A DNA stretch of 64,000 bases from Streptomyces sp. NBC_01306 (GCF_026340465.1 NZ_JAPEPC010000001.1:2483501-2547500), one strand, 5' to 3'. Positions 1-7,506 are shown, numbered from the stretch's first letter. Numbers and translations are program-made. Notes: generated from the sequence alone by a model not told the origin.

Positions 1-735
1 GCGCCGCGAGCACCGCGGTGGTCAGCTCCGCGTCGTCCCCCAGCACTTCCTCAACCTGTCCTGCTGCACCGCTCCCCGCTGTGCAGCTGGTCGCCACTGC
101 CGCGCCGCTGTGCGCAATCCGTCACGCTACGGCCTGTGCCCGGCCCGCGTCCACGTCTTGTACGACCTGCGACAACGCGCTGACTCTGCGCGGTGTGACA
201 GAAAACGCACGCCCGGCGCTGAGAGAGGTACGGGGCCGTACCGCGGCTCCGGCGGACGGCGACCGGGGCCTCTCCTGTGGGGGGTGGCGGCCCCGGTCGT
301 CCTCCCGTCTTTTACCGCCTTGACCTGCGGTTATGTCGTGTACATAACATGAACGTGACCAACCACGTGACCAACGCGCCAGCCGGTTCATGTGAGCTTC
401 CCCGAACCGACGCGCTGCGCCGTCCCCGAAGCCGGCTTGTGGGCCCCCTCGACTCGGCGCTTGCCGTACTGGAACATCGTGCAGCCCGGAGACTGGTGCC
501 GTTCGTGACACCCGACAGGATGTTGTGGATATGGCGAACGGACTTGGCCCCCAGCGGCTTCCCCCTGTTCGATCCCCCCTTCAGGCAGTCTCCGCCGGGC
601 TCGGCCACCCAGGCGCCGTCGCGGACCTCGCCGCCGGGCTCGACGGCCGGCGTCCAGGCGCTTGGACCATGGGCGCCTTCAGCTGCTCCGACCTGAATAC
701 ACCGCTGCGCGCTGACAAGCCCCTCGGTATGTGGT
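1..735. other. Left-edge region without a convincing gene
   Basis: No reading frame here looks like a real protein. Frames are open on both strands only because GC is high, and the translations are Pro/Arg/Ser-rich with no recognisable domain. The only structure seen is a promoter-like palindrome at 330-348 and a strong hairpin at 736-769, both listed separately. Any gene entering from the left edge was not identifiable. Confidence 0.6.
320..350 (+). promoter_or_regulatory. Promoter-like element with palindrome
   Basis: A TTGACC hexamer at 320-325 precedes a perfect 7-bp inverted repeat, GTTATGT (330-336) and ACATAAC (342-348), separated by 5 bp. CATAAC at 343-348 lies 17 bp downstream of the hexamer. 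The dyad sits between the putative -35 and -10, as an operator would. An ATG at 349 follows at once, but the frame it opens has no recognisable product, so the controlled gene may be lost. Confidence 0.35.
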
Positions 736-769
736 GAGGGCCCGACCGGTGCCTGCTGGTCGGGCCCTC
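736..769. terminator. Hairpin terminator, probably bidirectional
   Basis: A perfect 12-bp inverted repeat (736-747 and 758-769) has a 10-nt loop. It lies about 40 nt past the stop of the minus-strand gene at 807. A T-rich tail follows on the plus strand, so it may also stop plus-strand transcripts from the left. Confidence 0.7.
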
Positions 770-806
770 GCTGTTGTTCTGGTGGCGGCTCGCGCCTGCC
801 CCTCGG

Positions 807-1118
807 TCAGACGGCGGCAGGGGCGCCGAGCGTCGCGGAAGCCCGCTGGAACGGGGTGGGCGCGTGCTTGGGCGCGGCGGTGTGGGGGAGGCCGGGGCAG
901 GTGAAGCCGAGCCGGGTCATGGCCCGGATGATTTCACCGGCGCTGAAATCGCGACGGTCCTGGCGTGTGATGACCTGCCCGACCTGCTTGATCGGGTAGG
1001 TGCGGCGGCCGATGATCACGGACTCGCCGATGACCTGTTCGGGCTTGACGCCCTTCATGGATTCCAGAACGCCGCTTTTGGTGAGGTCGAACGGGAACCG
1101 GGCGATGACACAGCGCAT
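807..1118 (-). CDS. SCO5918-family small conserved protein
   Basis: This is a 103-residue protein of unknown biochemical role. Residues 1-75 (MRCVIARFPFDLTKSGVLESM...) match, as I recall, a Streptomyces family named after SCO5918, usually encoded beside a DEAD-box helicase and a cold-shock protein; that is the context here. The segment GRRTYPIKQVGQVITRQDRRDF looks like a compact folded domain, and the C-terminal 30 residues are Ala/Pro-rich. It is the third gene of a minus-strand run after the helicase (1666) and CBS protein (1169), with a terminator just downstream. A role in cold or translational stress is inferred from context only. Confidence 0.75.
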   Translation of the reverse strand: MRCVIARFPFDLTKSGVLESMKGVKPEQVIGESVIIGRRTYPIKQVGQVITRQDRRDFSAGEIIRAMTRLGFTCPGLPHTAAPKHAPTPFQRASATLGAPAAV

Positions 1119-1168
1119 GATGCCTCACAGGGAGAAGGAAGAAGGGGACGGTGCGGCGGTGAAGCGGT

Positions 1169-1576
1169 TCAGCGAGCGAGGGCGAGGACGCCCGGCGCGC
1201 TGCCCTGCCCATCGACGACCGGCAGGGCGGCGGGCCGACGACCGCGCACTGCCTGCCTGGCTTCTTCGGCGATCGTGGTCACGGGTGAGGTGAACGGCCC
1301 GCGGTGGCCGAGCATGTCGCGCGGCTGGGCCCGGTCCGTGTCCGCGGAGCTGTCACGGACCGCAGCGAGCTGAGCCTGGGTGGCCTGTTGCGCGCACAGG
1401 CCGTCGTGGTCGCAGACGAGCAGGTGCCCGGCGCGGGCACTGGCCATGACGGGCAGGGCCACCTCGATGGTCATGTCGTCACCGGCCTGCGATCCAGCGG
1501 TGTCCGTGGCGTCGGCCACCGTCCCGTACACGGTTGCGGCGCTCGCAGGGCGGGGTTGCATCTGAACCAGTGCCAA
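1169..1576 (-). CDS. CBS-domain protein
   Basis: The 135-residue product has two CBS-like halves: a segment ending HLLVCDHDGLC, then RDMLGHRGPFTSPVTTIAEEA ... AALPVVDGQGSAPGVLALAR. CBS pairs usually bind adenosine nucleotides and sense energy state. The TTG at 1576 was chosen because an AGGAGG sequence (complement of 1583-1588) lies 6 nt upstream; the ATG at 1561 has no such site. It lies between the helicase and the SCO5918-type gene, 89 bp and 50 bp from each, and is probably co-transcribed. The ligand cannot be told from sequence. Confidence 0.7.
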   Translation of the reverse strand: MALVQMQPRPASAATVYGTVADATDTAGSQAGDDMTIEVALPVMASARAGHLLVCDHDGLCAQQATQAQLAAVRDSSADTDRAQPRDMLGHRGPFTSPVTTIAEEARQAVRGRRPAALPVVDGQGSAPGVLALAR

Positions 1577-1665
1577 GATGTGCCTCCTGCAGAGATGGGC
1601 CAGTTTCCGGATCAAGGGTTCTAGGGCCTGTCGTCAAGGTGCCGCCTGCCGCGCGGCGTCTGGCC

Positions 1666-3180
1666 CTAGGCCGCCGCGTCGAAGGAGGACTGACGCACGG
1701 TGACACGCCGGGCAGCTGATGCGGGGCTGCGACGGCCGCGAGAGGCCGTGTTGCGGGTGCGCTCACGCCGTGCGGCCACCGGCGCGGTGATCGTCACGGG
1801 AATGCCCGAGGGTGTCCGGGCGCCGGTGATCCGGCTGAGTGCCTCTTCCCCGGAGCGGACCGGGGTGGTCTGGGGGACGATGCCTGCGGCTGCCATGAGC
1901 CGGGTCATGTCGCGGCGCTGGTTGGGGGTGACCAGGGTGACGACACTGCCGGACTCGCCGGCCCGCGCGGTACGGCCGCCCCGGTGGAGGTAGTCCTTGT
2001 GATCGGTCGGCGGGTCGACGTTGACGACGAGGTCGAGGTTGTCGACGTGGATCCCGCGTGCCGCGACGTTCGTCGCGACGAGCACGGTGACGTGCCCGGT
2101 CTTGAACTGGGACAGGGTCCGGGTGCGCTGCGGCTGCGACTTCCCGCCGTGCAGGGCAGCGGCCCGCACTCCGCTGTTGAGCAGGTCCTGGGTGAGCCGG
2201 TCGACGGCGTGCTTGGTGTCCAGGAACATGATCACCCGGCCTTCGCGCGCGGCGATCTCCGTGGTCGTGCGGTGCTTGTCGGCGCCGTGGACGTGCAGGA
2301 CGTGGTGCTCCATCGTGGTGACCGCGCCTGCGGACGGGTCGACGGAGTGGACCACGGGGTCAGTGAGGTAGCGGCGGACCAGGAGGTCGACGTTGCGGTC
2401 GAGGGTGGCGGAGAACAGCATGCGCTGGCCCTCCGGGCGTACCTGGTCCAGGAGCGCGGTGACCTGGGGCATGAAGCCCATGTCGGCCATCTGATCGGCC
2501 TCGTCCAGGACGGTGATCGCGACCTGGTTCAGCCGGCAGTCCCCCCGGTCGATGAGGTCCTTGAGGCGCCCCGGCGTCGCGACGACGACTTCGGCACCAC
2601 GGCGCAGTGTGCTGACCTGCCTGCCGATCGGCATTCCGCCGACAACCGTGGCCAGACGCAGCCTGACCGAACGGGCGTAGGGAGTGAGTGCGTCGGTCAC
2701 CTGCTGTGCCAGCTCACGCGTCGGCACGAGGACCAGGGCCAGCGGCTGGCAGGGTTCGGCGCGCTGTCCTGCTGTGCGGGCCAGCAGGGCCAGGCCGAAG
2801 GCGAGGGTCTTGCCCGATCCGGTGCGCCCGCGACCGAGGACGTCGCGGCCCGCGAGGGTGTTGGGCAGGGTCGCGCCCTGGATCGGGAACGGGACACTCA
2901 TGCCCTGCGCGGTGAGCGATGCCAGCAGCCGCTCGGGCATGTCCAGATCGGCGAACGCCTCGACGGCGGGCAGCGCAGGAGTGATCGTCTTCGGCAGAGC
3001 GAACTCGCCCGAGGCCGCCGAGGGCCGCCGGCCATGGCCGCCCTGGCGGCTCGGCCCTGCGGAACGCCGCGGGGCGGGCGAGCCGGAGCGGTCGCTCCGG
3101 TGCGAACCGGCATCGGAGCCAACGGCGGGGCCACCGGTACGACGGCGGGAGGAGCGGTTGTTCGTACGTGAGGGGTTCAT
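1666..3180 (-). CDS. DEAD-box RNA helicase
   Basis: This 504-residue ATP-dependent RNA helicase has a basic, disordered Arg/Ser/Gly-rich N-terminus (1-60), then a Q-motif region (FPIQGATL, about 98-105), Walker A GRTGSGKT (118-125), DEAD (226-229), SAT (257-259), VATNVAARGIHV (368-379) and HRGGRTARAG (399-408). All motifs of an active enzyme are present. The ATG at 3180 follows an AAGGAAGG site. The family unwinds structured RNA, often in the cold; the adjacent cold-shock gene (3500-3703) supports that role. A terminator separates the two, so the helicase needs its own promoter or read-through. The C-terminal tail is Arg/Thr/Ala-rich. Confidence 0.93.
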   Translation of the reverse strand: MNPSRTNNRSSRRRTGGPAVGSDAGSHRSDRSGSPAPRRSAGPSRQGGHGRRPSAASGEFALPKTITPALPAVEAFADLDMPERLLASLTAQGMSVPFPIQGATLPNTLAGRDVLGRGRTGSGKTLAFGLALLARTAGQRAEPCQPLALVLVPTRELAQQVTDALTPYARSVRLRLATVVGGMPIGRQVSTLRRGAEVVVATPGRLKDLIDRGDCRLNQVAITVLDEADQMADMGFMPQVTALLDQVRPEGQRMLFSATLDRNVDLLVRRYLTDPVVHSVDPSAGAVTTMEHHVLHVHGADKHRTTTEIAAREGRVIMFLDTKHAVDRLTQDLLNSGVRAAALHGGKSQPQRTRTLSQFKTGHVTVLVATNVAARGIHVDNLDLVVNVDPPTDHKDYLHRGGRTARAGESGSVVTLVTPNQRRDMTRLMAAAGIVPQTTPVRSGEEALSRITGARTPSGIPVTITAPVAARRERTRNTASRGRRSPASAARRVTVRQSSFDAAA

Positions 3181-3440
3181 TGGAACCTTCCTTGACACGG
3201 CACGTATCAAGGAATTCTCGCAGCAGAACAACAGCGCGGGGAATCACAAGAACGGACCGAACGAAATGTAAAATAGGATCTGGCCTGCGGCGAATTCGGC
3301 GCGAGTGCAGGCGATAAAACGGCGACGTCATGTCGGCAGGAAACGCAGGACGTCCACCGGTGCGGTTACAGAGAGGTCCGCATTCCTGAGGAGGAATTCG
3401 CGGGCGTCGTTGCCCCGCGGGCGGAGTCCCGGGAAATGCC
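3181..3440 (-). promoter_or_regulatory. Leader and promoter region of the helicase gene
   Basis: This 260-bp non-coding stretch is less GC-rich than the flanking genes and lies between the cold-shock gene's terminator and the helicase start. It must carry the helicase promoter and 5' leader. A ribosome-binding site, AAGGAAGG on the minus strand (3185-3192), is clear; no -35/-10 pair could be assigned with confidence. Confidence 0.45.
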
Positions 3441-3484
3441 CGTAGCTGGGGCCCGCACCCCGAGGGATGCGGGCCCCAGCTACG
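3441..3484 (-). terminator. Strong terminator of the cold-shock gene
   Basis: A perfect 17-bp inverted repeat (3441-3457 and 3468-3484) has a 10-nt loop and begins 16 nt past the cold-shock stop codon. Its strength suggests that csp and the helicase gene are separate units unless read-through occurs. Confidence 0.85.
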
Positions 3485-3499
3485 AAGTACGCGTCGGCG

Positions 3500-3703
3500 T
3501 CAGACGGGAACGATGTTCTCGGCCGTCGGGCCCTTCTGGCCCGCCGCGATGTCGAAGGTCACCTTCTGGCCTTCGAGCAGCTCACGGAAGCCCTGGGCGG
3601 CGATGTTCGAAAAGTGGGCGAACACGTCGTCGCCGCCACCGTCCTGCTCGATGAAACCGAAACCCTTGGCCGCGTTGAACCACTTCACAGTGCCAGACGC
3701 CAT
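3500..3703 (-). CDS. CspA-family cold-shock protein
   Basis: This 67-residue single cold-shock domain is a nucleic-acid chaperone. RNP1 (KGFGFIEQ) and RNP2 ([10 protein letters not shown]) are intact, and the protein begins [14 protein letters not shown], typical of Streptomyces CspA-like proteins. An AAGGAG site lies 8 nt upstream of the ATG. It has its own terminator and a long leader with a perfect inverted repeat (3801-3836). It presumably works with the adjacent helicase in RNA remodelling. Confidence 0.97.
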   Translation of the reverse strand: MASGTVKWFNAAKGFGFIEQDGGGDDVFAHFSNIAAQGFRELLEGQKVTFDIAAGQKGPTAENIVPV

Positions 3704-3800
3704 GTCATATCTCCTTGTGGGGCAGTACGCCGGGATCCGCAAGCCACGGATACCGGGTCGCCGAGATGATGCCCCGCCCGGAGAATAGCCGGAAATACAA

Positions 3801-3836
3801 AACGCTTCCTGTAGCTTAAATACCGGCGGAAGCGTT
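3801..3836 (-). promoter_or_regulatory. Inverted repeat in the csp leader
   Basis: AACGCTTCC (3801-3809) and GGAAGCGTT (3828-3836) form a perfect 9-bp dyad with an 18-bp spacer, about 100-130 nt upstream of the csp ATG. It could be an RNA stem in the leader or a DNA operator. Confidence 0.5.
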
Positions 3837-4116
3837 GAAGTTTTTGGGAACCACGACTGCAACTGAGATCGACAGTAGCATGCGGTAGTGACCTGCGTAC
3901 GATTAACAAATCCACTCTGTTCGCTGCGGTAAACACACTGTCCGCGCGGCACATTGAACTCTCGTCTCGCGGTCATAGATATTGACCCACCCGCAACGCA
4001 ACGTTCCAGCAAGAGCTCTCGTACATTACGGCTCAGAGGGCATAACTGTCGCTGTGGCACCCTCTGTCCGGACCGCGGCCCATCAGCCCGTATGCCGGTA
4101 CTGAAGTAGATCAAGA

Positions 4117-4140
4117 CCGCGCAGCGCTGCTGCTGCGCGG
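4117..4140 (-). terminator. Terminator-like hairpin after the MerR-like gene
   Basis: A 9-bp perfect inverted repeat (4117-4125 and 4132-4140) has a 6-nt loop. Reading the minus strand, it is followed by a T-rich stretch (TCTTGATCTACTTC). It lies about 140 nt past the stop at 4283. Confidence 0.5.
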
Positions 4141-4282
4141 CCTGTCGCAAGTGCCCGGATCCCACCGCCATCGCCTGACGGCCGGCGCCCACCGTTCGTG
4201 GCGAACGGTCGAAGAGCAGCCTGCCGGGGCAGCTACACACCCCACAGTGCGGGCCGCGATGGCAGGGCGGGCACTCTGCGCC

Positions 4283-4621
4283 TCAGCCTGCGGTCGTCGG
4301 GTTCTCCGACTCGGAGGCGCGACGGTATTCGGCGTTGATGCGCTGGGCTTCTTCGAGCTGGTCTTCGAGGATGACGATGCGGCAGGCAGCCTCGATAGGG
4401 GTGCCCTGGTCGACGAGTTCCCGTGCTCGGGCGGCGATACGCAGCTGGTAGCGGGAGTAGCGACGGTGGCCGCCCTCGGAGCGCAGCGGGGTGATGAGGC
4501 GGGCTTCACCGACAGCGCGGAGGAAGCCCTGGGTGGTGCCGAGCATTTCGGCGGCCCGGCCCATGGTGTAGGCGGGGTAGTCGTCGTCGTCGAGACGGCC
4601 GAAGGAGTCGCCTGCTGTCAT
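4283..4621 (-). CDS. MerR-like helix-turn-helix regulator
   Basis: This is a 112-residue DNA-binding protein. Residues 15-55 (YTMGRAAEMLGTTQGFLRAVGEARLITPLRSEGGHRRYS) form a winged helix of the MerR type with the diagnostic GGHRRYS wing. A short helical segment (LEDQLEEAQRINAEYRRA) follows in place of a ligand-binding domain. The ATG at 4621 has GAGGTG just upstream; earlier in-frame starts would read through a strong leader hairpin (4648-4679). Such short MerR proteins often sit near cold-shock genes in Streptomyces. The target is unknown; the csp gene is the obvious candidate by position. Confidence 0.8.
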   Translation of the reverse strand: MTAGDSFGRLDDDDYPAYTMGRAAEMLGTTQGFLRAVGEARLITPLRSEGGHRRYSRYQLRIAARARELVDQGTPIEAACRIVILEDQLEEAQRINAEYRRASESENPTTAG

Positions 4622-4647
4622 TTGCACCTCTCTGTGGAACGCATCGA

Positions 4648-4679
4648 GGGGCCCGAGTGCCGCATGGCACCCGGGCCCC
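4648..4679 (-). terminator. Leader hairpin upstream of the MerR-like gene
   Basis: Two 14-bp arms (4648-4661 and 4666-4679) with one mismatch and a 4-nt loop lie 27 nt upstream of the MerR-like ATG. The hairpin could terminate a transcript from the 4.7-5.3 kb region or act as an attenuator of the regulator gene. Confidence 0.55.
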
Positions 4680-4681
4680 GA

Positions 4682-5403
4682 AGGAACTGCTACACCATCT
4701 GTCGGCCCTGGTACTGCGCCGACCTTCTGCTTCCGCTGACCCGACCTGGAAGTTGTCGGGGTTGCGGGGATCGCGGTTGCTTGACCGGAGACCACCTCAC
4801 TATCGATGTCCTGCGGTACCCGGGCTCAAGACTCCGCCCGGGCGATCCTGATGGCGCCTGCTCCTCCGTTCTTCCCTCTGGGATCAATCACTTACCTACT
4901 GCTGATACCGCCGTCCTGCGCCCTGCTCTGTGGCCTGTGGCAGCGCCACTCTTCGACAGCCAGCCCCGTCGCCCGTCCTGCGTCTGCTCCGGCTTAGAAC
5001 CCCACTGCCGAACCTCCCGGTGCGCGCGTCCGCAGCCGACGCCTTCACCGAGGTGCTGCTCACTCAACTTCGCTGCTGGATACCGCTACTGCGTGACCTG
5101 CGGTACTGCTCGTGGCGGCCCCTGATCACCGCGGGCCACCCGGTCCGGTCGTCAGTCCCGTCGCCGTCCTGCAACAACTCTGGCTTCGAAACTCCACCAC
5201 CGCACCGTCCTGCGAACTACAACTGCGGATACCGCTCCCCGGCAGTTCGTTTCTGCCGGGCCCTGCTGTCTCTCTGGGCTACGAGAGAAACCATAACCAC
5301 ACCACCACCCAATGTCTATTCCGGCCGACATAGATTTCCGTGACCCGGGTGGAGAGATAGTCGGCCTCGGCCACGGGGCGGGTACGTGGCCGTGTCGTTC
5401 CAG
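4682..5403. other. Repeat-bearing, structured non-coding region
   Basis: This is about 720 bp without a plausible gene and with lower GC than its surroundings. Motifs recur: CCGTCCTGC (near 4909, 5163 and 5208; CCCGTCCTGC near 4972), GGATACCGCT (near 5080 and 5226, with TGATACCGCC near 4904) and GGCTTAGAA/GGCTTCGAA (4993, 5183). Two larger blocks, about 4970-5090 and 5158-5240, look like diverged copies about 188 bp apart. Perfect hairpins lie at 5238-5260 (8-bp arms, 7-nt loop) and 5269-5288 (6-bp arms). Read on the minus strand, the region would be a long leader of the MerR-like gene; a free non-coding RNA is equally possible. Confidence 0.5.
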
Positions 5404-5715
5404 TCAGGCTTGCCCACTCCGACCTGGCCGTTGGGCCGGCCTCGACGCCGTGCATGCCGCAGCCGCCCCGCCTGGGGCTGTGCGGATGACGATCTCCTTG
5501 TCCGTGACCAGGCAGACAAGGCGGTGCTCGTCGTCGATCCGCCTCGACCACGCCCCAGGCAAGTGGTACTTGAGTGGCTCGGGTTTGCCGATTCCTGTGA
5601 AGGGATCACGCTTGACGTCTGCGATGAGCCTATTGATCCGGGCGAGCATCTTGCGGTCGTTCTTGAGCCAGGACGTGCAGTCCTCCCAGCCCTGATCCTC
5701 GAACACGAGCCTCAC
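5404..5715 (-). pseudogene. yoeB: yoeB-type toxin gene, C-terminus lost
   Basis: From the GTG at 5715 the frame reads MRLVFEDQGWED, then KNDRKMLARINRLI, GIGKPEPLKYHLPGAWSRRI and DDEHRLV, a near-perfect YoeB/Txe mRNA-interferase sequence. After VTDKEIVI the expected short tail (LAARYHY in the family) is replaced by unrelated Ala/Arg-rich residues, so the C-terminal His/Tyr used in catalysis is missing. Two usual tyrosines are cysteine (EDCTSW, LVCLV). The GTG overlaps the stop of the antitoxin remnant (GTGA), the normal arrangement of this operon. It is very probably inactive. Confidence 0.8.
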
Positions 5716-5842
5716 GCAGCATCCACAGCAGGGCCCGTGACATCCGGATCGATCAGCTCGCGCTCCGATACGTTGATGTCGCCCAGAGCTTCTCGTACGC
5801 CTTGAGCAGACGCCGGGCATTCGCAGGCGAGCGCAGGAGATC
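5712..5842 (-). pseudogene. yefM: yefM-type antitoxin remnant, frameshifted
   Basis: Only the C-terminal third of a YefM/Axe antitoxin remains. One frame gives DLLRSPANARRLLKAYEK and the next frame continues LGDINVSERELIDPDVTGPAVDAA to a TGA at 5712-5714. The join needs one extra base after AYEK (near 5788), so a one-base deletion is likely. Sequence upstream of 5842 shows no trace of the N-terminal DNA-binding part. With the damaged toxin next to it, this is a dead module. Confidence 0.75.
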
Positions 5843-6148
5843 GGGGTCGGGCCCCGATCACCCTCCCGACTTTTCCGGTTCGAAACTGCGGTTGCGTCGC
5901 CTACATACCAACCGCATGCCCAGCGCGCCAACCAAATCCATCCGGGCCTCCCCGGAGCGATGCGTTCTTGCGCCCCGCCCGTCACGGCTGCCGTCGTCGC
6001 GGCGGGGTCGGCGTCCGGCAGGACCAGCGTTGCGCATCAGCCGTTTCCGCGCGCCCCGGACGGTGCAGGTCAGCCGGAACCGTCGGCCGTCCTCACTGGG
6101 ACGAAACGCCCTTTCAGGAACAGTCGCAGTTCGTGACCCAGGTCCGGT
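5843..6148. other. Gene-free stretch between TA remnant and HxlR gene
   Basis: No frame here resembles a known protein on either strand. The segment replaces the missing 5' half of the antitoxin gene, so it probably marks a rearrangement junction near 5842. Confidence 0.45.
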
Positions 6149-6619
6149 TCACCGCTTCGCCGAAGCGTCGGTGGCTGCGGCTTTGGCTGTGGCTGTGGCT
6201 CGCGACCGGGATGAGGTGGCGCCGGCACGGTCGCGGTTGGCACGGATCTCGTCGTGATGGTCGGCGGCCCAGCCGATCAGCTGCATGACGATCTCGTGCA
6301 GGCCGCGACCGAGTGGGGCGAGGGCGTACTCCACACGCGGCGGCACCTCGGCGTAGGCGGTCCGCGTGATCAAACCGTCCTCCTGGAGCTGGCGCAGGGT
6401 GTGGGTGAGCATGCGCTGGGAGATGCCGGGGATCTGGCGCTGCAGGTCGGTGTAGCGCAGTGGGCCGCCCTCCAGGACGCCGACGATCAGCATGCTCCAC
6501 TTGTCGCCGACCCGGTCCAGGACCTGCCGGATGAAGGCCATGTGGTCGGCGGGGATGCTCGCGCACGGCCCGATCGCCGCCGCCATATCCGTACCTGCGC
6601 TGTCCTGCATGGCGCCCAT
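6149..6619 (-). CDS. HxlR-family transcriptional regulator
   Basis: The 156-residue product has an HxlR-type winged helix (about 28-120): DRVGDKWSMLIVGVLEGGPLR, then LQRQIPGISQRMLTHTLRQLQEDGLI and VEYALAPLGRGL. The usual N-terminal cysteine before the helix is present (GPCASIPADH). The last 20 residues are an Ala/Thr/Ser tail encoded by short repeats. Two starts are possible, ATG at 6619 or 6610; a GGAGAGGA site fits either. The family senses thiol-reactive compounds or aldehydes and regulates divergent genes. Here it faces a truncated DsbA-like gene and azoR, with a palindrome between (6652-6686). Confidence 0.9.
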   Translation of the reverse strand: MGAMQDSAGTDMAAAIGPCASIPADHMAFIRQVLDRVGDKWSMLIVGVLEGGPLRYTDLQRQIPGISQRMLTHTLRQLQEDGLITRTAYAEVPPRVEYALAPLGRGLHEIVMQLIGWAADHHDEIRANRDRAGATSSRSRATATAKAAATDASAKR

Positions 6620-6651
6620 TCCTCTCCGTCGCGCACACCGGTGTGCCTTTT

Positions 6652-6686
6652 GTAACGCCTTCCATACTGGCGCATCATGGCGTTAC
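6652..6686. promoter_or_regulatory. Likely HxlR operator
   Basis: GTAACGCC (6652-6659) and GGCGTTAC (6679-6686) are perfect 8-bp inverted arms separated by 19 bp, in the divergent promoter region of the HxlR gene and the DsbA-like fragment. Placement and symmetry fit an autoregulatory operator. Confidence 0.6.
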
Positions 6687-6716
6687 GAACAAATGAGAGG
6701 AATTGGAGGTCAGGCC

Positions 6717-6794
6717 ATGAAGGTAGAGATCTGGGCCGAGATCACCTGCCCCTGGTGCGGACTCGGCGGCTGCGCCGTCCCGGCCCGCCCCTGA
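6717..6794 (+). pseudogene. Truncated DsbA/FrnE-like oxidoreductase, N-terminal fragment
   Basis: A good ribosome-binding site (GGAGG) precedes an ATG that opens MKVEIWAEITCPWCGLGG, the start of the DsbA-like FrnE family with its CPWC active-site motif. After 25 codons the frame ends in a stop with no continuation in any frame, so about 190 residues are missing. HxlR regulators often face such redox genes, so this is probably the remains of the original target, now replaced by azoR 70 bp downstream. Confidence 0.7.
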
Positions 6795-6864
6795 CCCGTC
6801 ACCCCATCCCCCACTCACCCGTCTCGTTTCACCCGTCTCGTTCTCCTCGAAAGGCACAACCACC

Positions 6865-7506
6865 ATGTCGTACCTGCTCCACATCGACTCCTCCTCACTC
6901 GGCGAGGCCTCCGTCTCCCGTCAGGTCGCCCAGTCCTTCCGCGACCAGTGGCAGGGCCCTGTCGTCCACCGCGACCTCGCTGCCGCCCCGGTCCCCCACC
7001 TGACGGCGGCGGGCATCACCGCCCGCATCACCGACCCCGGCCGGCACACCCCCGAGCAGGCCAAGGCCGCAGCTCTCCAGGACGAGTTGATCGAGGAGTT
7101 CCTCGGCGCCGGCACGTACCTGTTCACGGTGCCGATGTACAACCTGTCGATGCCGTCGGTGTTCAAGGCGTGGCTGGACCAGATCATCATCAGCGAACGC
7201 ACCCTGAGCCTCACCGGCCCTTCCCCCGCCGCGGGCCGCCCTGCCCTGGTGATCTCGGCCCGGGGCGGTGGCTACGGGCCCGGCACCCCCAGGGAGGGTC
7301 TCGACTACGTGGTGCCCACGCTGGAAGCCGTGCTGGGCCGCGCCGTCCTCGGCCTGGACGTCACCACCGTGATACCCGAGCTGACCATGGCCCCGGTCGC
7401 TCCGGCCCTGGCCCCTCTCCTCCCCTTGCACGAGGCGTCCATGACGGCCGCCCACGACAAGGCCCGCACCCTCGCCACGACCTTCGGCACGGCGGCTGCC
7501 GCCTGA
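6865..7506 (+). CDS. azoR: FMN-dependent NADH-azoreductase
   Basis: This 213-residue cytoplasmic flavodoxin-fold reductase transfers electrons from NAD(P)H through FMN to azo compounds and quinones. It shows the N-terminal phosphate-binding SSSLGEASVSR (about 9-19), the FMN-contacting PMYNLSMPSVFKAWLD (about 91-106) and SARGGGYGPGTPREGLDYVVP near residue 130. Length is normal. With the HxlR gene upstream it probably forms a quinone- or thiol-stress response unit. A 13-bp hairpin follows at 7681-7721. Confidence 0.92.
   Translation: MSYLLHIDSSSLGEASVSRQVAQSFRDQWQGPVVHRDLAAAPVPHLTAAGITARITDPGRHTPEQAKAAALQDELIEEFLGAGTYLFTVPMYNLSMPSVFKAWLDQIIISERTLSLTGPSPAAGRPALVISARGGGYGPGTPREGLDYVVPTLEAVLGRAVLGLDVTTVIPELTMAPVAPALAPLLPLHEASMTAAHDKARTLATTFGTAAAA

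Larger units (their letters stand above)
3704..4282 (-). other. Long leader/intergenic region upstream of csp
   Basis: These 579 bp hold no convincing gene. They contain an inverted repeat in the csp leader (3801-3836) and a terminator-like hairpin (4117-4140) after the MerR-like gene. The segment 3780-4000 is visibly richer in A/T than the coding DNA around it, as expected of a promoter and long untranslated leader. CspA-type genes in other bacteria have long leaders acting as RNA thermosensors; that is analogy only. Confidence 0.5.

Noticed and set aside
560..650. Minus-strand EVRDGAWVAE resembling an IS1380-type transposase block
   Set aside because: Match is about ten residues and does not extend on either side in any frame; too short to call an element.
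1984..3171. 395-residue frame opposite the DEAD-box helicase
   Set aside because: Shadow of a gene with all helicase motifs; no recognisable protein.
4151..5125. 324-residue plus-strand frame over the MerR gene and the 4.7-5.1 kb region
   Set aside because: It crosses the MerR-like gene in antisense and two hairpins, and the product has no domain or start signal.
5843..6148. Possible transposase relic between the TA remnant and HxlR gene
   Set aside because: No inverted repeats, target duplication or transposase motif could be identified.
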